Below are positions 9,111 through 17,409 of a DNA stretch of 26,592 nucleotides, one piece after another. A model generated the notes under the pieces. It made no database searches, was not told the origin of the DNA, and worked only from the letters and a program-made list of their open reading frames with translations. Positions within the stretch are counted from its first letter, which is position 1. Each line of letters opens with the position of its first letter. The DNA is from JBAQMG01 sp049302575 (GTDB lineage: Bacteria > Bacillota > Desulfitobacteriia > Desulfitobacteriales > Desulfitobacteriaceae). The DNA lies in assembly GCA_049302575.1 (NCBI GenBank), contig JBAQMG010000114.1:1-26592 (forward strand), written 5' to 3'. Made by a program: the position numbers and the translations under genes.

Positions 9111-12100
9111 CTACTTGAGCTTCAAATATTCTTGCAAAGTCAAAACTTGCGGGGTAGTATCACTACGCATTTCTTTTAGCGCTCTAACCACTGCTTTGGC
9201 TGTATCCATAGAGGTCAGACAAGGAACACGGTGTTCAACCGCTAAACGACGCAACAGATATCCGGTACGTTCTTCTTTTTTGCCCTTTTCTGGTGTGCTG
9301 AGGATAAAGGAAAAAGCCCTCCTGCGCACAGCTTCTTGCAACTGTTCACTACTTTCCCCCAGATCTTCAACTTCTACACCACACAAGGCCAAGGCCTTCG
9401 CCGTATCACCTGTGGATTGAACACCGAAACCCAGCCCAGCCAGCTGTTGAGCTAGGCCTAAAGCCTCTGGCCGATCCTTTTCGGCAACAGAAACAAAGAT
9501 ATTTCCCTCTTTGGGAAGCGGCACGTGAGAAGCAGCAAAGGCTTTAGCTAGCGCATGCCCAAAATGAATATCCATCCCTAATACTTCCCCCGTCGATTTC
9601 ATTTCCGGGCCGAGTGAAGTTTCGACCTTGGTCAGTTTTTCGAAGGAGAAGACCGGCGCTTTAACAACGACGAAGGGAACTTCTGGCGCCAAACCCTGCT
9701 TATACCCAAGTTCCTCCAGTTTCTTGCCCAGGGCGACCTGCACAGCTAGACTTACCAACGGAATCCCTGTAACCTTCGAAAGAATAGGGACCGTTCGACT
9801 AGCCCTTGGGTTAACCTCCAAAACATAAACCTTTCCCTGAACAACCACAAACTGGATGTTCAGGAGTCCCAAAATGCCAATTCCTTGAGCAATTCTACAG
9901 GTGTATTCTTCGATTTGAGAAATTGTACTGGGGGTTAAACTTTGCGGTGGATAGACTGCGAAACTATCTCCGGAATGAACTCCAGCCCTCTCGATATGCT
10001 CCATAATTCCTGGAATGACCGTCGTTTCTCCGTCAGAGACAGCGTCTACCTCGACCTCTTTACCCTCCAAGTATTTATCCACTAAAATTGGGTGTTCCTG
10101 AGAAAGATTGATGGCCCGCTTAAGATAGTCTTGAAGTTGCTCGAGAGTCTCTACGACCTGCATAGCTCGTCCGCCAATCACGTAAGAAGGTCGCACGACG
10201 ACTGGAAACCCTAACTCTTCAGCAACGCCTTCAGCTTGATCCAATGAAGTGACAGCGCGTCCTTCCGTCTGAGGGATTCCCAAACGATTTAACAACGCTG
10301 CAAAACGTTCGCGGTCTTCAGCCATATCAATCGCATCGACCGGGGTCCCGATGATCCGTACTCCCGCTTGGCTCAAGGGCCCTGCCAAATTAATCGCAGT
10401 CTGTCCGCCAAATTGTACTAATACTCCATCGGCCTTTTCTTTGTTTAAGACATGGAGAACATCTTCCGTCGTCAAGGGTTCAAAATATAGTTTATCCCCT
10501 GTATCGAAATCGGTAGACACCGTTTCTGGGTTATTGTTAATCATGATAGACTCTACCCCGGCTTCTTGAAGGGCCCAGAGAGCGTGCACTGAACAATAGT
10601 CAAATTCAATACCCTGCCCGATACGGATGGGGCCTGAGCCCAGAACGACCACTTTAGGACCGCTGCGCACGATAACCTCATCTTCTTCTTCATAGGTAGA
10701 GTAATAATAAGGAGTTGAAGATGCAAACTCAGCCGCACAGGTATCGACAGTCTTATAAACCGGAATAATTGCTTGCTCGAAACGCTGAAGACGAATTTTT
10801 TCTTCGGTAAGGCCTGTTAAACGAGCAATCGCCAAATCAGAAAATCCTTGGGTTTTAGCCAAGCGAAGAAGGTCAGTATTAAGTATTTCCTGCTGCATTC
10901 TCCGTTCCAGAGCTACTAAATTCTTAATTTTATGTAGAAAGAAGGGATCAATCAAGGTTAGGGTTTGGATTTCCGCCATGGTCCAAGCGCGTCGAAAAGC
11001 TTCAGCAATCGCAAAAAGTCGTTCATGATCTGCTGTAGATAATTTATCCTCAATTTCGATTTCCGTCCAACGTCCAGAATCCGCGATTCTTAACCCCACT
11101 GTCCCTATTTCCAAAGAACGCATGGCTTTAAGCAAAGCTGCCTCCAAGGTTCTCTCTAAGGCCATAACTTCACCAGTAGCCTTCATTTGAGTTCCTAGCC
11201 GACTATCAGCAGCGGGGAACTTATCAAACGGCCAACGCGGAAACTTGACCACAACATAGTCCAAAGCCGGTTCAAAGCAAGCACTCGTATTCCCTGTCAC
11301 TGGATTAGTCAGCTCAGGAAGTGTATACCCTACGGCAAGTAGGGCGGCTATTTTAGCTATAGGGTAACCCGTCGCTTTAGAAGCCAAGGCACTGGAGCGA
11401 CTAACTCGCGGGTTGACTTCAATTACCACATATTCCCGACTCGTCGGGTGTAAGGCATATTGTACGTTGCAGCCACCGTTGACCCCTAAGGCCCGAATAA
11501 TCCTCAGAGAAGCTGCCCTCAATAGCTGATATTCTTGATCCGTCAAAGTCTGGGAAGGGGCTACGACGATGCTATCCCCGGTGTGAATCCCGACCGGATC
11601 GATATTCTCCATATTACATACGGTTATACAATTGTCAGCGGCATCCCGCATAACTTCATATTCGATTTCCTTCCAACCGGCCACACTCCGTTCGATCAAG
11701 CACTGACCAATCGGACTTGATTGTAAACCCCTTTGGAGGATTTCTTGTAACTGTTTTTGATTTTTGACAATCCCGCCGCCTGTCCCACCTAAGGTATAAG
11801 CTGGACGTACAATGACCGGATAACCACAGCTTTCTGCGAAAGCCTCTCCTTCTTCTATAGTCATGACAATCGCACTCTCCGCTACCGGCTCCCCAATCTC
11901 CAACATGGTCTCCTTAAAAGCCTCACGATCTTCAGCCTTGTAAATTGTCTCGGCATTACAGCCAATTAAATCAACCTTATAGCGAGCCAAAATCCCCTGT
12001 CGTTCCAACTCCATCGCCAAATTAAGCCCTGTTTGTCCGCCAAGCGTCGGTAATAAAGCATCAGGTCGTTCCTTAGCTAAAATAACCTCCAAGCGTTCAG

Positions 12101-12311
12101 GTAGTAACGGCTCTAAATAAATCTTATCGGCCATTTGGACATCCGTCATAATTGTTGCGGGGTTACTATTGACTAGAACCACTTCAATGCCAACCCCACG
12201 TAGGGCTTTACAAGCTTGGGTGCCTGCATAATCAAATTCCGCCGCTTGACCAATCACGATAGGCCCCGAACCAATCACTAGAACCTTTTTCCAGGCTGGG
12301 TTAAGTGGCAT
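9111..12311 (-). CDS. carB: Carbamoyl-phosphate synthase large subunit
   Basis: It makes carbamoyl phosphate from bicarbonate, ATP and glutamine-derived ammonia. The 1066 residues show the duplicated ATP-grasp layout: first half with KVLVIGSGPIVIGQAAEFDYAG and TLGGQTGLNLA, an oligomerisation stretch around 400-545, second half with VVVLGSGPIRIGQGIEFDYCSVHA and QFGGQTAINLA, and a C-terminal MGS-like regulatory domain (about 930-1066). The start is ATG 12311, six bases after AGGAGGT; a frame open from 12329 begins before the ribosome site. It overlaps the carA stop by 11 bases, indicating translational coupling. Its place within an arginine operon argues for an arginine-regulated enzyme, though it could also feed pyrimidine synthesis. 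Confidence 0.96.
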   Translation of the reverse strand: MPLNPAWKKVLVIGSGPIVIGQAAEFDYAGTQACKALRGVGIEVVLVNSNPATIMTDVQMADKIYLEPLLPERLEVILAKERPDALLPTLGGQTGLNLAMELERQGILARYKVDLIGCNAETIYKAEDREAFKETMLEIGEPVAESAIVMTIEEGEAFAESCGYPVIVRPAYTLGGTGGGIVKNQKQLQEILQRGLQSSPIGQCLIERSVAGWKEIEYEVMRDAADNCITVCNMENIDPVGIHTGDSIVVAPSQTLTDQEYQLLRAASLRIIRALGVNGGCNVQYALHPTSREYVVIEVNPRVSRSSALASKATGYPIAKIAALLAVGYTLPELTNPVTGNTSACFEPALDYVVVKFPRWPFDKFPAADSRLGTQMKATGEVMALERTLEAALLKAMRSLEIGTVGLRIADSGRWTEIEIEDKLSTADHERLFAIAEAFRRAWTMAEIQTLTLIDPFFLHKIKNLVALERRMQQEILNTDLLRLAKTQGFSDLAIARLTGLTEEKIRLQRFEQAIIPVYKTVDTCAAEFASSTPYYYSTYEEEDEVIVRSGPKVVVLGSGPIRIGQGIEFDYCSVHALWALQEAGVESIMINNNPETVSTDFDTGDKLYFEPLTTEDVLHVLNKEKADGVLVQFGGQTAINLAGPLSQAGVRIIGTPVDAIDMAEDRERFAALLNRLGIPQTEGRAVTSLDQAEGVAEELGFPVVVRPSYVIGGRAMQVVETLEQLQDYLKRAINLSQEHPILVDKYLEGKEVEVDAVSDGETTVIPGIMEHIERAGVHSGDSFAVYPPQSLTPSTISQIEEYTCRIAQGIGILGLLNIQFVVVQGKVYVLEVNPRASRTVPILSKVTGIPLVSLAVQVALGKKLEELGYKQGLAPEVPFVVVKAPVFSFEKLTKVETSLGPEMKSTGEVLGMDIHFGHALAKAFAASHVPLPKEGNIFVSVAEKDRPEALGLAQQLAGLGFGVQSTGDTAKALALCGVEVEDLGESSEQLQEAVRRRAFSFILSTPEKGKKEERTGYLLRRLAVEHRVPCLTSMDTAKAVVRALKEMRSDTTPQVLTLQEYLKLK

Positions 12312-13491
12312 TTTGGGACCTCCTCTCACTCATCAAGCGGGCAAATTCATCGAAAAGATAAAGCGAGTCACTCGGTCCAGGACCTGCCTCTGGGTGATAC
12401 TGTACGGAAAAAACCGGCAATTCTCTATGTTCTACTCCTTCTACCGTCTGATCGTTAAGATTTAAATGGGTTGCCCTCAAAGGTGTCCCCGCGAGACTTC
12501 CCGCTTCCACAGCATACCCATGATTCTGAGAGGTTATCGTCACTTTCAAGGTGCGTAAATCTTGCACAGGTTGGTTTCCTCCCCGATGACCGAACTTAAG
12601 TTTATAGGTATTTCCACCGAGTGCCAGTGTTAAAAGTTGATGACCCAGACAAATTCCAAAAATTGGTCTCTGACCGATTAATTGGCGGATTGTTTCGATC
12701 CCCGCTTGAACTACCTTGGGGTCCCCTGGCCCATTAGACAAGAATACACCATCAGGGTTTAGCTCTAAAATTTCCTCAGCCGTTGTAGAAAAGGGCACCA
12801 CAGTCTGACGAAAGCCCAGCTCTTGCATGGAACGAAGGATATTATGTTTTATTCCAAAATCCAGCACAACCACGTGAAAAGGTTCGTCCAACCGTTTATC
12901 GGTGGATTGGTTGGTGCATTTGCTAATGTGTTGGTTAGGCTGTTCGACTGCCCGTTGATCAAGCTGTGTACCAGCTTCCCCCTGTTTCTTTTCGGTAATA
13001 GTATAGGTTACCGGCGTACTAACCTGGGCTACCAAGTCTTGAGGAGTTTGCCAAGCTTGGAGTTTTTCAACTAACTCCGGAAGCTTCTCTAGATCTGTAG
13101 TAATCGCTCCCTTTAAGACCCCATGTTCCCGAATAATGCGGGTCAAAGCTCGGGTATCGATCCCTTTTATTCCCACAACTCCCGCTTGAGCTAGGGCAGA
13201 AGCAAGAGTTCTATCCAGTTGCCAGTGATTAGGATTAAGAGCCGCTTCTTTGACAATAAAACCCTGTACCTGAATCTTCTTTGACTGATCGTCTTGCTTA
13301 TTAATCCCATAATTACCAACTAAGGGGTAGGTCATACAGACCATTTGTCCGGCATAGGACGGATCAGTTAAAACCTCTTGGTAACCTGTCATCCCGGTAT
13401 TAAAAACAACTTCGCCCCAGGCCTCACCAGCGGCTCCGTATGATTCCCCGTTGAAAACCTTTCCGGTCTCTAGCACAAGTGCTGCTTGCAT
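12301..13491 (-). CDS. carA: Carbamoyl-phosphate synthase small (glutaminase) subunit
   Basis: This subunit hydrolyses glutamine and channels ammonia to CarB. The 396-residue protein has the N-terminal CPSase_sm domain (GEAWGEVVFNTGMTGYQE) and a C-terminal class I glutamine amidotransferase with the nucleophile motif GICLGHQ and the SVQYHPEA histidine/glutamate pair. ATG 13491 follows GGAGG by seven bases; a TTG at 13506 would put the ribosome site inside the gene. Between the two domains lies a hydrophilic stretch of roughly 30 residues rich in Q, N, D and T, from GEAGTQLDQ through STDKRLDE, that usual CarA proteins lack. The reading frame overlaps carB by 11 bases. Confidence 0.95.
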   Translation of the reverse strand: MQAALVLETGKVFNGESYGAAGEAWGEVVFNTGMTGYQEVLTDPSYAGQMVCMTYPLVGNYGINKQDDQSKKIQVQGFIVKEAALNPNHWQLDRTLASALAQAGVVGIKGIDTRALTRIIREHGVLKGAITTDLEKLPELVEKLQAWQTPQDLVAQVSTPVTYTITEKKQGEAGTQLDQRAVEQPNQHISKCTNQSTDKRLDEPFHVVVLDFGIKHNILRSMQELGFRQTVVPFSTTAEEILELNPDGVFLSNGPGDPKVVQAGIETIRQLIGQRPIFGICLGHQLLTLALGGNTYKLKFGHRGGNQPVQDLRTLKVTITSQNHGYAVEAGSLAGTPLRATHLNLNDQTVEGVEHRELPVFSVQYHPEAGPGPSDSLYLFDEFARLMSERRSQNAT

Positions 13492-13504
13492 GCCATTTCC
13501 TCCC

Positions 13505-13525
13505 AATTACTCTTTTCGAGTAATT
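13505..13525 (-). repeat. Hairpin abutting the carA ribosome site
   Basis: AATTACTC and GAGTAATT (8 bp perfect, five-base loop) fill the argD-carA junction directly upstream of the carA Shine-Dalgarno. No T-run follows, so it is not a terminator; it may set translation or mRNA processing at this junction. Confidence 0.5.
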
Positions 13526-13534
13526 TTCCTGATC

Positions 13535-14746
13535 TTATAGATTCCACACTTGAGCAAACACCTGATCTAGAATTTCCAAGGCTTGATCGATTTCTGTTTC
13601 CTGAACATTTAGGGGGGGTAGAAAACGCAAGGTTAAACCGCCAACGCAATTAATTAAGAGACCCTGTGCACGACAAGCCTCGACAATCTCAGACCCTAAT
13701 TTGGACACCGGCCAGCCTAAGATCATACCTTGTCCTCGAATCGTTCCGCCCGTTTGGTATTTCTCGGCTAAAGCTTCCATTCCGCTCTTAAAGTAAGCTG
13801 ACTGTTCTAAGACCTTACCTAAGAAACCCTCACCAAGCATGACATCTAGTACTGCACAACCAACCGCCGTTGCTAAAGGATTTCCGCCAAAGGTTGAGGC
13901 ATGGTCACCTGGTTGAAAGGCAGCCGCCGCTTTATCTGTGGCTAACATTGCTCCAATAGGAACACCGCCCCCCAGTGCCTTAGCCAAGGTCATCACATCA
14001 GGGGTTATTCCACTCCATTCATAAGCAAAGAGTTTTCCCGTCCGGCCAATCCCACACTGGACTTCGTCAAAAATTAACAACGCGCCGTACCTATCACAAA
14101 GCTCCCTAGCTACTTTGAGGAATTCTACGTCTGCTGGGAAGACCCCTCCTTCACCTTGGATTGGCTCTATGAGCACCGCCGCTGTATTTTCATTAACCTT
14201 TTCTCTAAGACCAGTGCTATCGTTCAAGGCGACATAGGAAAAGCCTGCGGGGAGAGGTTCATATCCCTCCTGGTACTTCGTCTGACCTGTCGCAGTTAGC
14301 GTAGCCAAGGTCCGACCATGAAAAGAATTCTCTAGGGAAACCACTTCAAACTTCTGTTCTCCATAATGTTTCTTGGCATATTTCCTGGCCAGTTTTATGG
14401 CTCCCTCATTGGCCTCTGCCCCACTGTTGCAGAAGAATACTTTATCGGCAAAGGAATGAGCGACTAAACGTTCAGCCAAAGCCACCTGATTGGGAATCCA
14501 GTACAAATTTGAAGTATGCAGAAGCAACTCCGCCTGCTCACGAACAGCAGCAACAATTGCCGGATGACTGTGACCTAATGAGTTAACTGCTAAGCCAGTC
14601 AAAAAATCCAAATACTTTTTACCTTCCGCATCCCATACCCAAGATCCCTCTCCTCGAGTTAGAGCCATTGGTAACCGTCCATAGGTATTCATAACAACGG
14701 CTTTCCCACGAGCCATAATCCCCTTGGTGTTTATTCCCTCTAACAT
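13535..14746 (-). CDS. argD: Acetylornithine aminotransferase
   Basis: This PLP class III aminotransferase makes N-acetylornithine from N-acetylglutamate semialdehyde and glutamate. The 403 residues contain SGAEANEGAIKLARKY, ENSFHGRTLATL, the PLP-site aspartate in LIFDEVQCGIGRTG and the Schiff-base lysine in TLAKALGGGVPIGA. I chose ATG 14746, which follows a GGGGGG tract and begins one base after the argB TAG; a frame open to 14764 would start inside argB without a ribosome site. It lies between argB and carA in the same transcription unit. Such enzymes may also serve in lysine synthesis. Confidence 0.94.
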   Translation of the reverse strand: MLEGINTKGIMARGKAVVMNTYGRLPMALTRGEGSWVWDAEGKKYLDFLTGLAVNSLGHSHPAIVAAVREQAELLLHTSNLYWIPNQVALAERLVAHSFADKVFFCNSGAEANEGAIKLARKYAKKHYGEQKFEVVSLENSFHGRTLATLTATGQTKYQEGYEPLPAGFSYVALNDSTGLREKVNENTAAVLIEPIQGEGGVFPADVEFLKVARELCDRYGALLIFDEVQCGIGRTGKLFAYEWSGITPDVMTLAKALGGGVPIGAMLATDKAAAAFQPGDHASTFGGNPLATAVGCAVLDVMLGEGFLGKVLEQSAYFKSGMEALAEKYQTGGTIRGQGMILGWPVSKLGSEIVEACRAQGLLINCVGGLTLRFLPPLNVQETEIDQALEILDQVFAQVWNL

Positions 14747-14747
14747 A

Positions 14748-15650
14748 CTAATCCCCCCCAACAAACATTGTCCCTATCCCGCCGTCCGTGAAAATCTCTA
14801 ATAAAATTGCGTGTGGTAAGCGACCATCAAGGATATGGATACTTCCTACCCCTTCGTCTAATGCTTCTACTGCACACTCCACTTTCGGCAACATCCCCCC
14901 GGTCAAAACACCCTCATCCACAAGCGTCGACATATCCGATTTCTGAATCGTGGCAATAAGTGAACTTGGATCCTTAATATCTCGAAGTACTCCACTAACA
15001 TCCGTTAATAAGAGTAATTTATCAGCCTTTAAAGCTCCGGCGATCCTGCCAGCAGCCGTATCAGCATTGATATTATAGGATTCCCCATTATCCCCGTCGG
15101 CAACAGGAGAAATCACCGGAATGTAGCCTTGATCTAACAAGGCATTAATAATCTCCGGCGAAACTTTTTGAATTTCTCCCACATAACCTAAATCGATCTC
15201 TTCAAGTTTTCCATCACTATTGGCCATCTGCATAGGTTTTTTCACGACACGCAATAACTGGGCATCTTTTCCAGTCAAGCCCACCGCTTTTCCTCCAAAA
15301 CGATTCAAAAGCGAAACTATCTCTGTGTTAAGTTTGCCGACCAAAACCATCGTGGCTATCTCCATGGTCTCGGCATCTGTTACCCTAAGACCCCTAATAA
15401 ACTGGCTTTCTTTACCAACCTTAGTCAACATAGCGTTGATCTCCGGACCTCCACCATGAACAAGCACTGGACGGATACCCACGGAATGAAGAAGAAGAAT
15501 ATCCAGCATGACTGATTCTTTAAGCAACGGATCAACCATAGCGTGACCACCATATTTAATAACGATCGTTTTACCCGCAAATTTTTGGATATATGGCAAA
15601 GCTTCAACTAATACTCTAGCTTTATCTAAGCCATCTTGTTTAGCAATCAT
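14748..15650 (-). CDS. argB: Acetylglutamate kinase
   Basis: It phosphorylates N-acetylglutamate, the committed step when ornithine acetyltransferase recycles the acetyl group. The 300-residue amino acid kinase fold shows KYGGHAM near residue 33, LVHGGGPEIN, INADTAAGRIA and the LLLTDVSGV segment. It has an N-terminal extension before the kinase core (KARVLVEALPYIQKF) and the C-terminal FTDGGIGTMF that mark arginine-inhibited hexameric enzymes in this family, so feedback by arginine is expected. ATG 15650 follows GGAGGGG. The stop lies one base from the argD start, giving tight coupling. Confidence 0.95.
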   Translation of the reverse strand: MIAKQDGLDKARVLVEALPYIQKFAGKTIVIKYGGHAMVDPLLKESVMLDILLLHSVGIRPVLVHGGGPEINAMLTKVGKESQFIRGLRVTDAETMEIATMVLVGKLNTEIVSLLNRFGGKAVGLTGKDAQLLRVVKKPMQMANSDGKLEEIDLGYVGEIQKVSPEIINALLDQGYIPVISPVADGDNGESYNINADTAAGRIAGALKADKLLLLTDVSGVLRDIKDPSSLIATIQKSDMSTLVDEGVLTGGMLPKVECAVEALDEGVGSIHILDGRLPHAILLEIFTDGGIGTMFVGGD

Positions 15651-15663
15651 CTTACCCCTCCTC

Positions 15664-15691
15664 GATGTGCGATGTGCGATGTGCGATGTGC
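15664..15691. repeat. Four perfect tandem 7-bp repeats, argJ-argB gap
   Basis: GATGTGC occurs four times without interruption and runs into a partial fifth copy, immediately upstream of the argB ribosome site. On the transcribed strand it reads GCACATC. Slippage could change the leader length in steps of seven. Confidence 0.9.
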
Positions 15692-15719
15692 GATCGACCT
15701 CTGATTTAACAGATTGACC

Positions 15720-15804
15720 TCGTTTTCTTATCTACATTTCAAGACTCGTGCATCGATGCATGATTTCAAATTTCGAACCTCGAGCCTCGCGCATCGTGCC
15801 TCGA
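15720..15804 (-). repeat. Degenerate 7-bp repeats downstream of argJ
   Basis: Read on the minus strand just after the argJ stop, successive heptamers of the form CGANNNN (CGAGGCA, CGATGCG, CGAGGCT, CGAGGTT, CGAAATT, TGAAATC) follow one another. After a one-base slip the pattern resumes as CGATGCA, CGAGTCT, TGAAATG. The period equals that of the perfect repeats nearer argB, suggesting one decayed array. Confidence 0.55.
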
Positions 15805-17082
15805 TTAAGTCGTGTAGCTTCCATTGATTTTGACATAATCATAGCTTAAGTCACAGCCCCAAGCTGTGGCTGTTTCCACTCCGGCTTGGAGGTCGATTTT
15901 AATCACAATATCTTTGGCTCCTAGGATCGCTTTAGCCTTTTTCTCAGAAAAACTTACGCCCTGACCCTGCTGAGCCACCAGCAAATCACCCAGCCAGATT
16001 GATACCTGACTAGGGTCAAACTCTGCTCCTGAATATCCCATAGCAGCGATAATCCGACCCCAATTCGCATCTTCTCCGAAAAGAGCTGTTTTAACTAAGC
16101 TAGAGCCACACACACTTTTAGCTGTTTTACGAGCATCCTCGCAAGTCCCAGCCCCCGCCACTTGTACCTCAAGAAATTTCGTGGCTCCTTCCCCATCTCG
16201 GGCAATTTCCTGAGCCAGCCAAATACCCATCGCTTTGACCATCTCTTGGAAATTACGCAAGTCTTCCCCCATTGGAGTGATCCCTGAAACACCATTCGCC
16301 AATAAAAAAACAGTGTCATTGGTACTCGTATCCCCATCCACTGTCACCATGTTAAAACTATCTTCCACGGCTGAAAGTAGTAAATTTTGTAGTTCTGGGG
16401 CAGAAATCTGAGCGTCCGTTGTCATAAATCCCAACAAAGTTCCCATATTGGGATGAATCATCCCTGAACCCTTGGCCATGGCTCCTAAGCGAATTGTCCC
16501 ACCCTGACAGCTTAACTCCATGGCATTTTCCTTAATCGTCAAATCGGTCGTCATAATTGCCAAAGCAGCATTATGTGCACCTTGTGCTTGTAAGCTTAAG
16601 CTTTGTTCGACTTTTTGATCAGCTTTTTGTTCAACCTTAGCCTGTATATCTAAAAGCTCAGACGCAGCCGTCTCTATCCCCTTGAGGATTATCGAAAGAG
16701 GCATCTCTACCCCGATTACTCCAGTGGATGCCACCAAAATATCCTCAGTCGCCAGCTTAAGACACTCTGCTGCTTTTTGAGACATGGCTAAAGCAGCCTC
16801 ATCTCCCGCCCTACCTACACAGGCGTTAGCATTCCCACTATTCACAACAATCGCCTGCGCCAAGCCACTGTGTAAATGTTTTTGGGATAACAACACGGGG
16901 TGCGCCTTTACCAAATTACGAGTAAACACTCCAGCTGCTTGAGCTGGAGCCTCGGAATAAATTAGAGCCACATCATACTTGTCTTCATATTTAACCCCGG
17001 CCTTAACGCCACTCGCCCAAAAACCCCGCGGGGCACTAACTCCACCTTGAATCCACTCCCAACTTTTTTTAATAACTGTCAT
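15805..17082 (-). CDS. argJ: Bifunctional glutamate N-acetyltransferase / ornithine acetyltransferase
   Basis: It transfers acetyl from N-acetylornithine to glutamate, recycling the acetyl group and giving ornithine. The 425 residues include ARNL-like FTRNLVKAHPV, VNSGNANACVG, the autoprocessing region AALAIMTTD where the precursor is cut before a threonine, KGSGMIHPNMGTLLGF, DGDTSTNDT and GEDANWGRI. A stretch just before the processing site (QAKVEQKADQKVEQS) is encoded by three near-copies of a 12-base unit and makes the protein about 20 residues longer than usual. ATG 17082 has GGAG nine bases upstream. Whether it keeps both activities or only the ornithine reaction cannot be read from sequence, but no argA or argE is present here. 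Confidence 0.94.
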   Translation of the reverse strand: MTVIKKSWEWIQGGVSAPRGFWASGVKAGVKYEDKYDVALIYSEAPAQAAGVFTRNLVKAHPVLLSQKHLHSGLAQAIVVNSGNANACVGRAGDEAALAMSQKAAECLKLATEDILVASTGVIGVEMPLSIILKGIETAASELLDIQAKVEQKADQKVEQSLSLQAQGAHNAALAIMTTDLTIKENAMELSCQGGTIRLGAMAKGSGMIHPNMGTLLGFMTTDAQISAPELQNLLLSAVEDSFNMVTVDGDTSTNDTVFLLANGVSGITPMGEDLRNFQEMVKAMGIWLAQEIARDGEGATKFLEVQVAGAGTCEDARKTAKSVCGSSLVKTALFGEDANWGRIIAAMGYSGAEFDPSQVSIWLGDLLVAQQGQGVSFSEKKAKAILGAKDIVIKIDLQAGVETATAWGCDLSYDYVKINGSYTT

Positions 17083-17162
17083 TAGGTTACACTCCTTTAT
17101 ACTCTATCCTATCCTATCCACTCCAAGCCCTCTGACGCAGAACTTTGGTCCGGGCCCCCTTT

Positions 17163-17181
17163 TTAAAAAAAAAGCACCATT
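17163..17181 (-). terminator. Weak terminator-like stem within argC-argJ gap
   Basis: On the minus strand AAGCA-ATGG-TGCTT is followed by a run of Ts. The five-base stem is short, so termination would be partial at best; if it works it would lower argJ-carB expression relative to argC. Confidence 0.3.
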
Positions 17182-17271
17182 GCTTAGTGAGCATGTTTAG
17201 CGTATTTGCGTCAATGAACGCAGAGGTTAAAGCGTTAAGCACGCCAAGGGACTAATCCATGGATGGATTGA

Positions 17272-17305
17272 TGCAACTTTGCCAAGGATGGCATAAAAGT
17301 TGCAT
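17272..17305. repeat. Long hairpin between argC and argJ
   Basis: TGCAACTTT and AAAGTTGCA form the outer 9-bp stem; inside, GCCA and TGGC pair around AGGA, with a small bulge (ATA). No T-run follows on either side. Confidence 0.7.
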
Positions 17306-17409
17306 ACATTAATGCAGTAATACTATTGGGTTTTGACGTTTAGCTCTAACATCAAGTGAATAGCAAATTAAGCGCTTGCGAACGGGCAATTGTGCTTTCA
17401 TTAAATTTA

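Larger units (their letters stand above)
17083..17409 (-). other. Structured argC-argJ intercistronic region, no gene
   Basis: The 327 bases contain no supported gene. On the minus strand they hold a strong hairpin (17272-17305), the near-palindrome AATCCAT-CC-ATGGATT (17254-17269), small TGCGT/ACGCA stems, a short stem followed by nine Ts, and three tandem copies of TATCC (plus strand, 17105-17119) near the argJ ribosome site. It looks like a REP-like intergenic repeat or a leader with partial terminator function. Confidence 0.5.

Noticed and set aside
9115..9420. 101-codon plus-strand frame opposite carB
   Set aside because: It is the antisense shadow of the strongly conserved CarB C-terminal domain, with no ribosome site.
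15664..15691. CRISPR array
   Set aside because: The repeats are 7 bases with no spacers, so this is a simple tandem repeat.
17083..17409. Possible T-box leader before argJ
   Set aside because: No T-box antiterminator sequence (UGGNACCGCG) or specifier stem could be found.
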